Assembly: GCA_964384415.1 (NCBI GenBank)
Contig: CAYLMV010000167.1
Span: 1-6,717 of the forward strand
DNA length: 6,717 nucleotides
Reading direction: 5' to 3'
From: JAGVPT01 sp964384415
GTDB taxonomy: Bacteria; Bacteroidota; Ignavibacteria; UBA10030; UBA8401
Shown here: positions 1 to 5,869 of the stretch, in pieces
Numbering within the stretch: position 1 is the stretch's first letter
Layout of the letters: the number at the start of each line of letters is the position of its first letter
Translations under genes and position numbers: made by a program
The notes under the pieces: generated by a model
What the model was told of the DNA's origin: nothing
What the model saw: the letters and a program-made list of their open reading frames with translations, nothing else
Databases searched by the model: none

Positions 1-917
1 AGTTTGCCGGCTGTCGACCAATCCCAATGGAGCTTTGTCGGATTCACTTTGGCATACGTGGGGATGTGACATGTCTGGCAGGCAACTTTGAGCGTGTGTT
101 TGTTGAGAACATCATCGGTGTGCGGCATGGCTGAATGGCAATGCTCGCATTCAACATGATTTCGGTTCATTGAAGAGACCGAGTACATCTTTCCGAGCAT
201 CTGGTGTTTTTCCGCTGTATGACAATCGACGCACTGCATGTCTGAACCTTCGGAGGCCATATGAACATCGACGTCGCGCGAAGGGTCGAAGAGAGCTTTT
301 TCAAGATCGCCGTGTTTCACATTGTTGCCTCCGCCGCCGAAGAAATGGCAGGTGCCGCAGTCGGTTCGCAGCGGTTTGCCTACATGCTGAGCGACGTAGT
401 TCAGATTCACGGATGAATCGGGCATCCCGGCTCCGCCCACCGCCTTCACGTACGTGTTGCTGTTGTCGTGGCAGGCGAGGCAATCGACGTTTAAGGAATC
501 TTTGAAATTAAATCTTGCATTGGCATACCCGTAACCGATGTGGCACTTGTTGCAGCTTTGTTCATTGCCGCTGATCCCGATGCAGAAATTGTTCAGTACG
601 TTCCGTTTTCCAAGCGGGCGAATTCCTTTTCCCGGTATGTATTCGCTTCGTTCCCAGTTCCAGTGGGTTGAGCGCATCACCTCGGCAGCCCGTCCGTTAT
701 GGCAGGAGATGCAAGCGGCGGTGACATCCTGGGGCCTTCTGAATTTCTTCTTTAACTGGAGAAACAGAGAGTGATCAACTGAGGCTTTTACTTTGTGGGC
801 GTACTGTTCCTTCAGTTTCTCCTGTGGAGTGATTTCCGAACTGTTCTTGCGGAGTGCGAGTGACATCAATCCGAGGAGGACCCCCGTGAAGAGAAGGGCA
901 ATGCCTATCCTTTTCAT
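1..917 (-). CDS. Octahaem c-type cytochrome, tetrathionate reductase (OTR) family, C-terminus cut off by the window edge
   Basis: The reading frame is open from an ATG at 917 to the left edge without a stop, giving the first 305 residues. An N-terminal hydrophobic stretch (about residues 4-22, preceded by MKR) has no clear signal-peptidase site, so it is an export signal or an uncleaved anchor, and the haem domain should sit in the periplasm. Seven CXXCH haem motifs are visible: CISCH 69, CNKCH 122, CLACH 146, CGTCH 187, CVDCH 229, CEHCH 257 and CQTCH 280. The VTAACISCH segment, the HWNW motif just after haem 1 (85-88) and the CGTCHFFGGGG...KHGD segment at haem 4 match what I know of the OTR family. 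That family has eight haems, so the eighth should lie outside the window. The Shewanella enzyme has a lysine-ligated active-site haem and reduces tetrathionate, nitrite and hydroxylamine in vitro; the physiological substrate is unsettled. The start is supported by AAGGA 9 bases upstream, overlapping the stop of the MerR gene. Confidence 0.88.
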   Translation of the reverse strand, partial: MKRIGIALLFTGVLLGLMSLALRKNSSEITPQEKLKEQYAHKVKASVDHSLFLQLKKKFRRPQDVTAACISCHNGRAAEVMRSTHWNWERSEYIPGKGIRPLGKRNVLNNFCIGISGNEQSCNKCHIGYGYANARFNFKDSLNVDCLACHDNSNTYVKAVGGAGMPDSSVNLNYVAQHVGKPLRTDCGTCHFFGGGGNNVKHGDLEKALFDPSRDVDVHMASEGSDMQCVDCHTAEKHQMLGKMYSVSSMNRNHVECEHCHSAMPHTDDVLNKHTLKVACQTCHIPTYAKVNPTKLHWDWSTAGK

Positions 918-929
918 GTTTCATTTTCC

Positions 930-1391
930 TTACTGCTTTGCGGTCTTTGAGAGAGTTGCATCAAAATTATGGATCAATGATTTGATCTTGCCGCAATCGC
1001 CGGACAGCTGGTACACGGCGCAATCGCGGCACTCTTTGCCTGCGCATTCGTTTTCCTTGTGCTTGTACGTCCAGCAGCCGGCATCGGAACGATGATAAGC
1101 CGGGCAGTGCGTTCGCTGTTCCAAAGAACATTGCACGTGTTCCCAGCACGGGACGAAAGACTGGATGCGGCGGATTCCTTCGATGGAAATCTTGTGTTCA
1201 TTGATGGCGGTGCGGATGCATTGAAGGCGTTCGATGTCGGTTTCCGAATAGAGGCGCTGATTTCCATCCGTCTTCGTGATGAGGATAAGGCCTCGACGCT
1301 CGTAGAGACGAATTGTTTCGACAGAGACACCCAGCTTGTCGGCTACGAATCCGATTGGGTGTTTTGGAGTGTTTTTATCCGGTTTTTGCAT
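930..1391 (-). CDS. MerR-family transcriptional regulator with a cysteine-rich C-terminal sensor part
   Basis: With the start at 1391 the protein has 153 residues. Residues 12-30 (PIGFVADKLGVSVETIRLYE region) form the winged helix-turn-helix typical of MerR proteins, followed by the wing ERRGLI...GNQRLYSETDIERL and the helix IRTAINEHKISIEGIRRI. The C-terminal part carries eight cysteines (82, 88, 96, 106, 116, 121, 124, 133), with CW pairs at 82 and 106 and a CPAY at 96; a ninth, Cys58, lies in the DNA-binding half. This is far richer than the two or three metal-binding cysteines of classical MerR or CueR and suggests an Fe-S cluster or multi-metal site. The arrangement recalls the CW...C...CPA...CW pattern of so-called two-CW proteins, though that comparison is from memory. 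The same frame is open up to an ATG at 1430 (166 residues), but the extra residues MADGIIVVFIITG are unlike a MerR N-terminus, so I prefer 1391. The gene is the first of an operon with the octahaem cytochrome (12-bp gap) and is its likely regulator. Confidence 0.85.
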   Translation of the reverse strand: MQKPDKNTPKHPIGFVADKLGVSVETIRLYERRGLILITKTDGNQRLYSETDIERLQCIRTAINEHKISIEGIRRIQSFVPCWEHVQCSLEQRTHCPAYHRSDAGCWTYKHKENECAGKECRDCAVYQLSGDCGKIKSLIHNFDATLSKTAKQ

Positions 1392-1398
1392 ACCTGTA

Positions 1399-1404
1399 AT
1401 TATA
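1399..1404 (-). promoter_or_regulatory. Possible -10 element for the MerR-cytochrome operon
   Basis: On the minus strand this is a perfect TATAAT, placed 7 bases before the preferred ATG at 1391, so transcription could begin at or next to the start codon and give a leaderless MerR mRNA. No good -35 hexamer is visible at 17-19 bases. The match could therefore be chance in an A/T-rich patch, or a promoter that depends on an activator, as MerR targets often do. Confidence 0.3.
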
Positions 1405-1430
1405 AATACAACTATGATGCCATCGGCCAT

Positions 1431-1723
1431 TTCTTCGGAGTCGGCTGAAATTTGGAGTAAGGGCGGGAGATAATTATCAGAGATGTGAATTAATCGACCT
1501 GGGCTTCTGCAAGTTTGAGAAACTCAGTTCATCTCTCCGGTGTGTTGAATAGTTCAGCAGTATACAAGAGACGAGCTCACGCAATCCTGCACGGATGGTT
1601 CATGTATGGACACACGACAATCCCTCAATATGCAGTTGTGAATTTCGGAGAGAAGAATCACTTTTGGAACGACGTATCACTCTCGTCGTTCTTCTTTGTC
1701 CATATCTTCGTATCTTGAACTCC
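1431..1723. other. Divergent intergenic region between the MerR and sigma-factor operons
   Basis: Nothing here looks like a conserved gene. The sigma-factor frame is open back to 1595, but those 43 residues show no sigma-70 similarity. Visible structure is a perfect 10-bp palindrome GATAATTATC at 1469-1478, a short TGAGAAACTCA dyad around 1515-1530, and the 8-bp inverted repeat at 1667-1691 listed separately. Promoters of both operons are expected here, but I could not find a convincing -35/-10 pair. Confidence 0.5.
1667..1691. repeat. Perfect 8-bp inverted repeat upstream of the sigma factor
   Basis: GAACGACG (1667-1674) and CGTCGTTC (1684-1691) are exact reverse complements separated by 9 bases. 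The dyad ends 32 bases before the preferred sigma-factor start. It could be a protein-binding operator or an RNA hairpin in the leader. The element also contains GGAAC and CGTC, words seen in ECF-type -35 and -10 boxes, but here only 13 bases lie between AAC and CGTC, shorter than the usual 15-17. Confidence 0.55.
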
Positions 1724-2344
1724 ATGAATACGGACGCTGTGGAGAATATGAACGACGAACCAGAACTGGTTCGAATGGCGCAGAAGGGGGACAAGCGGGC
1801 GTTCGCTCTTCTCGTCAAGCAGTACGAATCGGCGGTGTACGGCTTTGCCTTTAAGGTGTGCCGGAATGAAGAAAAAGCGGCGGAAACGCTTCAAGATACA
1901 TTCGTCAACGTCTACCGGAAGCTCGATCAGTTTAACGGAAAATCGAAATTCAGTACCTGGCTTTATCAGATTGTCACGAATAACTGTTTGATGAAAAGAA
2001 GACGGAGCAAGATGGACGAGTCATCCGTCTCCATGGATTCAGTTGAAGGGAGAGAAGACGACTCGGAGCACGAAGGACATGCAGCCCCTCTTCACGCGAT
2101 GATTTCCTTCAAGCAGACTCCCCAGGATGAAGTGGTCAACAAAGAACTCCGGGATCTCCTCGACAGCGCAATCCTCAAACTGCCCATGGAACAACGGATT
2201 GCATTTGTGCTGCGCGATGTTGAGGGTCGCTCGGCGGAAGAGGCGGCGAAAATATTGAAGGTGTCGGTGCCGGCGGTGAAATCGAGGCTTCGGAGGGCTC
2301 GGGTATTCCTTCGTGCAGAGCTTCAGGAGTATATGAACGCATGA
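1724..2344 (+). CDS. ECF-type RNA polymerase sigma factor (sigma-70 family, RpoE-like)
   Basis: The product, 206 residues from the chosen start, has the two ECF domains. Sigma region 2 is at about 12-92 (ELVRMAQKGDKRAFALLVKQY, then the -10-binding FSTWLYQIVTNNCLMKRRR). Sigma region 4 is at about 140-200 (LPMEQRIAFVLRDVEGRSAEEAAKIL...VPAVKSRLRRAR), with its helix-turn-helix for -35 recognition. An acidic and serine-rich linker of about 45 residues joins them, long for the family. The frame is open further upstream to 1595, but those residues look non-conserved. An ATG at 1748 (MNDEPELVRM) is an equally reasonable start, with GGAG only 3 bases before it; no clear Shine-Dalgarno precedes 1724. 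The stop TGA overlaps the ATG of the zinc-finger anti-sigma gene (ATGA), so the pair is translationally coupled. The sigma factor probably directs RNA polymerase to a stress regulon when released by its partner. Confidence 0.92.
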   Translation: MNTDAVENMNDEPELVRMAQKGDKRAFALLVKQYESAVYGFAFKVCRNEEKAAETLQDTFVNVYRKLDQFNGKSKFSTWLYQIVTNNCLMKRRRSKMDESSVSMDSVEGREDDSEHEGHAAPLHAMISFKQTPQDEVVNKELRDLLDSAILKLPMEQRIAFVLRDVEGRSAEEAAKILKVSVPAVKSRLRRARVFLRAELQEYMNA

Positions 2345-2601
2345 AACGAAAGCGCACACCGTCTGTTCGATGCAATGAAGTGACAAAACATGTCTGCGAA
2401 CATCTTGAAGAACAGATGGACTCGCCGCGATGCCGGCAAATCAGAAAGCACCTCGAAAGCTGTCCGGATTGCACGACATACCTTGCGGCGCTCAAGAAGA
2501 CCATAACGCTTTATCGAACTGCTTCAACTCCTAGTGTCTCTCCGTCTGTCCACAAAAAGCTGCTTGCAGCGCTAGATCTTGATCAGAGCTCGACTCGATA
2601 G
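2341..2601 (+). CDS. Small cytosolic anti-sigma factor with putative zinc finger (zf-HC2/ZAS type)
   Basis: This 86-residue protein has the HX3CX2C signature of zinc-binding anti-sigma factors: His37, Cys41 and Cys44 (KHLESCPDC), with Cys19 or Cys31 as the likely fourth ligand. There is no transmembrane segment, unlike many anti-sigma factors, so sensing must be cytoplasmic, as in RsrA or ChrR. In that family, oxidation or metal loss at the Cys/His site releases the sigma factor. The start ATG shares 4 bases with the stop of the sigma gene, which gives the usual sigma/anti-sigma pairing and makes the target nearly certain. The short C-terminal tail after residue 60 has no recognisable domain. 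Confidence 0.85.
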   Translation: MKRKRTPSVRCNEVTKHVCEHLEEQMDSPRCRQIRKHLESCPDCTTYLAALKKTITLYRTASTPSVSPSVHKKLLAALDLDQSSTR

Positions 2602-2655
2602 TTTTTCCGTAAGCATGAGCACGATGATGCCGCATGACGAATCCGGTTCTGAAAC

Positions 2656-2663
2656 AGGAAGGG
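2656..2663 (+). promoter_or_regulatory. Shine-Dalgarno site that fixes the methyltransferase start
   Basis: AGGAAGGG sits 5 bases before the ATG at 2669, which supports this start over upstream in-frame ATGs at 2615, 2624 and 2627 that lack such a site. Confidence 0.65.
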
Positions 2664-2668
2664 TCTCT

Positions 2669-3226
2669 ATGGAACATCATGTTTGTCCGTGGTATATGGG
2701 TTATGTCCTGGCAAACCCGTTAAGAAAACTGTATCAGGATCCCGTAAAGTTATTGCACCCGTATCTAAAGGAGGGAATGGCAGCGCTCGAGATCGGCCCG
2801 GGCATGGGTTTTTTTACCCTTCCGATGGCTCGCATTGTCGGGGACAAAGGCAAGATCTATTCTGTGGATTTACAGGAGAGGATGCTTCAGACTCTTCGCA
2901 AGCGTGTGGCAAAAAAGAAGCTCCAACATATCGTCGAGCCGCGCCTTTGTTCGGAGTCTTCTTTAGAGGTGAAGGACTTAAGGGATAAAATTGATTTTGC
3001 ACTCGCATTCGCTGTCGTTCATGAAATTCCCGACAGGGAGAATCTCTTTCGCGAAATATACGCTTCACTCCGTCAAGGGGGTGTTCTGCTCGTGTCCGAA
3101 CCGAAGGAACATGTTTCCGAAGAGGTGTTTGAAGAGTTTCTATCAATTGCACAGCGTGCCGGATTTGTCGTCTCCGAAACGCCGAAGATACGCGGAAGCC
3201 GCTCGGTTGTGATGAGAAAAGCCTAA
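2669..3226 (+). CDS. Class I SAM-dependent methyltransferase
   Basis: From the preferred ATG the protein has 185 residues. Motif I, ALEIGPGMGFF (39-49), is the glycine-rich SAM-binding loop. VDLQ (66-69) ends strand 2 with the acidic residue that binds the ribose, and FALAFAVVHEIPD marks the post-II/motif IV region. The N-terminal MEHHVCPWYMGYVLANPLRK is typical of a small uncharacterised methyltransferase group found in anaerobes; the substrate is unknown. The frame is open back to 2579, which would overlap the anti-sigma gene, but the 2669 ATG has a strong AGGAAGGG 6-7 bases upstream and begins exactly where family similarity starts. It lies 67 bp after the anti-sigma gene on the same strand, so it may be part of the same transcript and perhaps of the sigma factor's regulon. 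Its 3' end converges on the rhodanese gene with only 18 bp between the stops and no clear terminator hairpin. Confidence 0.87.
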   Translation: MEHHVCPWYMGYVLANPLRKLYQDPVKLLHPYLKEGMAALEIGPGMGFFTLPMARIVGDKGKIYSVDLQERMLQTLRKRVAKKKLQHIVEPRLCSESSLEVKDLRDKIDFALAFAVVHEIPDRENLFREIYASLRQGGVLLVSEPKEHVSEEVFEEFLSIAQRAGFVVSETPKIRGSRSVVMRKA

Positions 3227-3244
3227 TCCCGCGCCCTCCTTCTT

Positions 3245-3517
3245 TTATAGTCCCGGCATGTCATCAAGACCGCCGGCGTTGACAACTTCGGTATAACCCG
3301 CCGACTTCAAGATTTTTGCCGCGAACGCACTCCTGGATCCGCTGGCACAATAAAGAACGATCGATTCATTTTTTCCGCCCAACTCGCCCAGTCGATTCCG
3401 GAGTTGATCCACCGGAATATTTATCGCGTTAGGATAGTGCTCTTCGTTGAATTCTTCCGTCGTTCGAACATCAATCACCTTTGCGCCCGCTTTGATTTTG
3501 CTTTCTAAACCCGACAT
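3245..3517 (-). CDS. Stand-alone single-domain rhodanese (sulfurtransferase)
   Basis: The 90-residue protein is a complete minimal rhodanese domain, similar in size to GlpE or PspE. It shows the DVRTTEEFNEEHYPNAINIP strand-helix signature (16-35) and an intact active-site loop CASGSRS (57-63) with catalytic Cys57, followed by the closing helix and NAGG turn. It should carry sulfane sulfur as a Cys57 persulfide and pass it to a thiol acceptor. No signal peptide is seen, so it is cytoplasmic. A longer frame reaches 3619 but would overlap the flavoprotein gene; the start at 3517 is preferred because AGAGGAG lies 8 bases upstream. It follows the flavoprotein stop by 22 bp and is almost surely in the same operon. 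It may supply the sulfurtransferase activity that the fused domain of its neighbour seems to have lost. Confidence 0.9.
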   Translation of the reverse strand: MSGLESKIKAGAKVIDVRTTEEFNEEHYPNAINIPVDQLRNRLGELGGKNESIVLYCASGSRSAFAAKILKSAGYTEVVNAGGLDDMPGL

Positions 3518-3539
3518 ACTGTATTCTCCTCTATCGATA

Positions 3540-5216
3540 TTAATTATGGAAACACCAACCATCAAACCATTGCGCAGCAAGATAGCCGCCTGCGATATTG
3601 AACAGGCGCTCCCATCCATTTGCCTTCAGGATCTGAAGAGATGTGTGGCCTAAAAAGCCATCTTTGCTTAAAATGAAAATCGTCTTCTCTTTTGGGATCT
3701 CTTCCAGTCTATCCCGTATCTCATCAGCGGGAATATGAAGTGCGTTGTTCAGCGGCGCTTTCGATTGTTCGCCGAGAGTGCGCACATCGAGAATAAGTCC
3801 GCCATTGCCGCGCAGATCATCGAGCGTTTCGGAAGGAGTTCTCAACGGGCTGAATCCGGAAATGTGGTTCATGCCAACAAAGGCGGTAATGTTCAAAGGG
3901 TCGTTTGCACCGTTGTAAGGGGGTGCGTACGCCAGGTCGAGTTCAGAAAGATCTTCCAGCGTCATTTTCCCATGGAGGGCTGTGGCAAGAACATCAATCC
4001 GTTTATCGACACCGTGCTGACCGTACGCCTGTCCGCCGAGCAGCCGCATCGTCTTCTTGTCGTAGACAATCTTCAGCGCGAGCGGTTTGGAACCGGGATA
4101 GTACGTTACGTGATGGTCCTTGAATACGTATGAGACTCCGACGTCGAACCCCGCTTCGCGTGCAGCTTTCTCCGATAGTCCGGACGATGCTGCCGTGGCA
4201 TCGAACAACTTAACGACGGAAGTACCCGAAGCTCCACGGTAGAGCATCCTGCCTCCGAGAATGTTCGTCGCAGCGATTCTTCCCTGGCGGTTCGCCGGTC
4301 CGGCCAGCGGGATGCGGACTTTTTTCCCGTGGATCTTGCTTGTCACCTCGACCATGTCGCCGGCGGCATAAATGTTCGGATCGTTCGTGCGCATTGTTTC
4401 GTCCACAACGAGGCCGCCGCTCGCACCAATCTCCAACCCAGCTCCTTTTGCCAGCGTTAATTCCGGACGAACGCCGATGGAAAGGAGCACCATATCGGCG
4501 TCGAGGTTAGTTCCATCACTAAGAAGGACCGAGTTGCTTCTGATTTCCGACAAGCCAATTCCGGTTTTAACCTGAATGCCGTGCTCTTCGAGTCCTTTCT
4601 TGATCATCGCCCCAAATTCGGGATCCATCAAGATCATCACCTGAGGAGCTAATTCCACGAGAGTGACAGCAATTCCACGCGCGCTTAATGCTTCGGCCAT
4701 TTCAAGGCCGATAAAACCTCCGCCGGCGATCACCGCGCGCGCCGGCTTTTCTTTCTCAATGAATGCGTGGATCCGATCCATGTCCGGAATCGTCCAGAGT
4801 TTGAAGACGTGCTTGCCGGCAATTCCAGGGAACGGGGGGACGATGGGCGATCCTCCCTGAGCGAGTAGCAGGCTATCGTAATGAAAAGTCTCTTCACCGG
4901 CGGGAGTACGGGCAACGACAGTTTTTTCACCCCGGTGAATTCCCACCGCTTCGGTGTTGACTTTCACGTCGACCCGATAGCGGCTGAAGAATCCTTCGGG
5001 TGTTTGAAGCAGCAGGCTTGATCTCTTTTGAATATCCTTGCTGATGAAATAGGGGAGTCCGCAGTTGGCGAAGCTGACGTACGGGCCCTTTTCCAGGAGA
5101 GTAATCTCCGCCGTTTCATCCATCCGCCGCATCCTTGCAGCCGCAGTAGCTCCCCCCGCCACGCCGCCGATAATGAGAATTTTTTTGACCTTTTTCTGTC
5201 GATCGTTGTTGTCCAC
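3540..5216 (-). CDS. CoA-disulfide reductase / NADH-dependent persulfide reductase-type flavoprotein with fused, probably inactive, rhodanese domain
   Basis: This is a 558-residue member of the pyridine nucleotide-disulfide oxidoreductase superfamily with CoADR-rhodanese architecture. The FAD-binding GGVAGGATAAARMRR is at 17-31, the redox Cys52 lies in SFANCGLPYF, the NAD(P)H-binding GGGFIG is at 165-170, and the second FAD motif NIYAAGDM is at 281-288. The C-terminal half has the dimer domain and YAPPY (430-434) typical of the family. The family uses the single cysteine to reduce CoA-disulfide, CoA-persulfide or polysulfide with NAD(P)H. The rhodanese domain (about 462-558) keeps ILDVRT and IPADEIRDR, but its active loop reads SKDGFLG where relatives have CxxGxRG: the catalytic Cys is Ser517 (AGC) and the arginine is Leu. 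It therefore should not form a persulfide. The start is GTG with GGAAAG about 6 bases upstream. The neighbouring intact rhodanese suggests that the activity is now supplied in trans. Confidence 0.92.
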   Translation of the reverse strand: MDNNDRQKKVKKILIIGGVAGGATAAARMRRMDETAEITLLEKGPYVSFANCGLPYFISKDIQKRSSLLLQTPEGFFSRYRVDVKVNTEAVGIHRGEKTVVARTPAGEETFHYDSLLLAQGGSPIVPPFPGIAGKHVFKLWTIPDMDRIHAFIEKEKPARAVIAGGGFIGLEMAEALSARGIAVTLVELAPQVMILMDPEFGAMIKKGLEEHGIQVKTGIGLSEIRSNSVLLSDGTNLDADMVLLSIGVRPELTLAKGAGLEIGASGGLVVDETMRTNDPNIYAAGDMVEVTSKIHGKKVRIPLAGPANRQGRIAATNILGGRMLYRGASGTSVVKLFDATAASSGLSEKAAREAGFDVGVSYVFKDHHVTYYPGSKPLALKIVYDKKTMRLLGGQAYGQHGVDKRIDVLATALHGKMTLEDLSELDLAYAPPYNGANDPLNITAFVGMNHISGFSPLRTPSETLDDLRGNGGLILDVRTLGEQSKAPLNNALHIPADEIRDRLEEIPKEKTIFILSKDGFLGHTSLQILKANGWERLFNIAGGYLAAQWFDGWCFHN

Positions 5217-5516
5217 TTTCGTCTTTCCGAGAATTGCCTGCGTTAGAGTAATTTCATGATGTCAGCATCAGACTTCGGTTGTGCGATGCTCTGACATTGT
5301 GTGTTTCCCGTCTTGTCGTGTTCCCGGGTCTCTTGTCACAAGTATGATGAGCGATTAGCGGAAACGGTTCGTTCGAACGCGCCGGAAATTCGCATCGGCG
5401 CAGGAGTCCTATTTGCTTTCCTCGCATCAAATTAGAGATAAGTTCATACTCCGACCACAAGTCGTGTGCGTTACATTCGCCCCAAATGAGAGCTGCCGAA
5501 AAGGGGCAGGTGAACG
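5217..5516. other. Intergenic region upstream of the flavoprotein operon
   Basis: No convincing gene is seen. A plus-strand frame stays open from 5295 to 5418 and ends in an SNAPEIRIGAGVLFAFLASN stretch, but it has no similarity that I can defend. Structure includes the dyad at 5260-5296, listed separately, and a perfect 10-bp palindrome CGTTCGAACG at 5370-5379. The promoter of the minus-strand flavoprotein-rhodanese operon should be in this region; I found CTGACA-like words but no well-spaced -10. Confidence 0.4.
5260..5296. repeat. Imperfect inverted repeat in the flavoprotein 5' region
   Basis: TGTCAGCATC (5260-5269) and GATGCTCTGACA (5285-5296) are reverse complements apart from a 2-base insertion in the right arm, around a 15-base centre. 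It lies 44 bases upstream of the GTG start. It could be the operator of a redox- or sulfide-responsive repressor or a leader hairpin. It lacks a T-run on either side, so it does not look like an intrinsic terminator. Confidence 0.45.
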
Positions 5517-5684
5517 ATGAAGGATGGCGATTTGATTATCATGGCCCTGACTGCAATTGGACTCAAGACCGACCTCAGAGAGATGCTCGCGACCGGCATG
5601 AAACCGATGCTTCTAGGCTTCATCGCCTGGCTGAGTGTGGCTTTCACGAGCATAGCGATACAGCGAATAGCCGGACAGTGGTAA
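5517..5684 (+). pseudogene. C-terminal remnant of a UPF0324/YeiH-type putative sulfate exporter
   Basis: The 55-codon frame reads MKDGDLIIMALTAIGLKTDL, then REMLATGMKPMLLGFIAWLS and a final hydrophobic helix before TAA. The AMaAiGLkTdLr...G.kPlllGfiaWl pattern is that of the last two membrane segments of the UPF0324 (YeiH) family, whose full members have about 300-350 residues and some ten membrane helices. An in-frame TGA lies at 5511-5513, and no other upstream frame continues the family, so the first 80-85 percent of the gene is missing. This looks like the relic of a deletion. Because the piece has its own ATG preceded by an AGGTG-like site, it could still yield a two-helix peptide, but that is speculative. 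The family is annotated as putative sulfate exporters, which fits the neighbouring sulfur genes. Confidence 0.68.
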
Positions 5685-5833
5685 CTTGGGAGTATTATAG
5701 TCTCAGATCTTTGCTTTACATTCTGCCCCAATACAGCGGATTGTTTTCTCTTTCTGTCAATTGCCATCTTTTAACCCGGATTGGATGACGCTCAAGTCAG
5801 ATAACCAGGTGATGACGCAGTCCACCGCGTGAT

Positions 5834-5862
5834 TTGACAAGTCGGTCGCCGTTTGCTATACT
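5834..5862 (+). promoter_or_regulatory. Near-consensus sigma-70 promoter
   Basis: TTGACA (5834-5839) is a perfect -35 box. After exactly 17 bases comes TATACT (5857-5862), five of six to the -10 consensus. It is the best promoter in the window. The expected transcription start, about 7 bases on, falls at 5869-5870, that is on or next to the ATG at 5870, so the transcript would have no leader for the following ORF. Confidence 0.75.
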
Positions 5863-5869
5863 TGCAGTA

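Noticed and set aside
541..556. TGGCAC followed by TTGC inside the cytochrome gene, like a sigma-54 promoter.
   Set aside because: The spacing is only three bases and the sequence is simply the reverse complement of a CXXCH haem codon block on the minus strand.
1059..1448. Long plus-strand open frame antisense to the MerR gene.
   Set aside because: The opposite strand encodes a clear MerR protein, while this frame has no recognisable domain and no ribosome site.
3227..3244. Possible bidirectional terminator between the convergent methyltransferase and rhodanese genes.
   Set aside because: The 18-bp gap has a pyrimidine-rich stretch but no stem that I could fold on either strand.
3735..4133. 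Plus-strand open frame antisense to the flavoprotein.
   Set aside because: It is a shadow of the conserved CoADR gene and has no domain features.
5486..5788. Plus-strand frame of 100 residues overlapping the YeiH remnant in another frame.
   Set aside because: Its product shows no membrane or domain pattern, whereas the overlapping frame matches the UPF0324 C-terminus.
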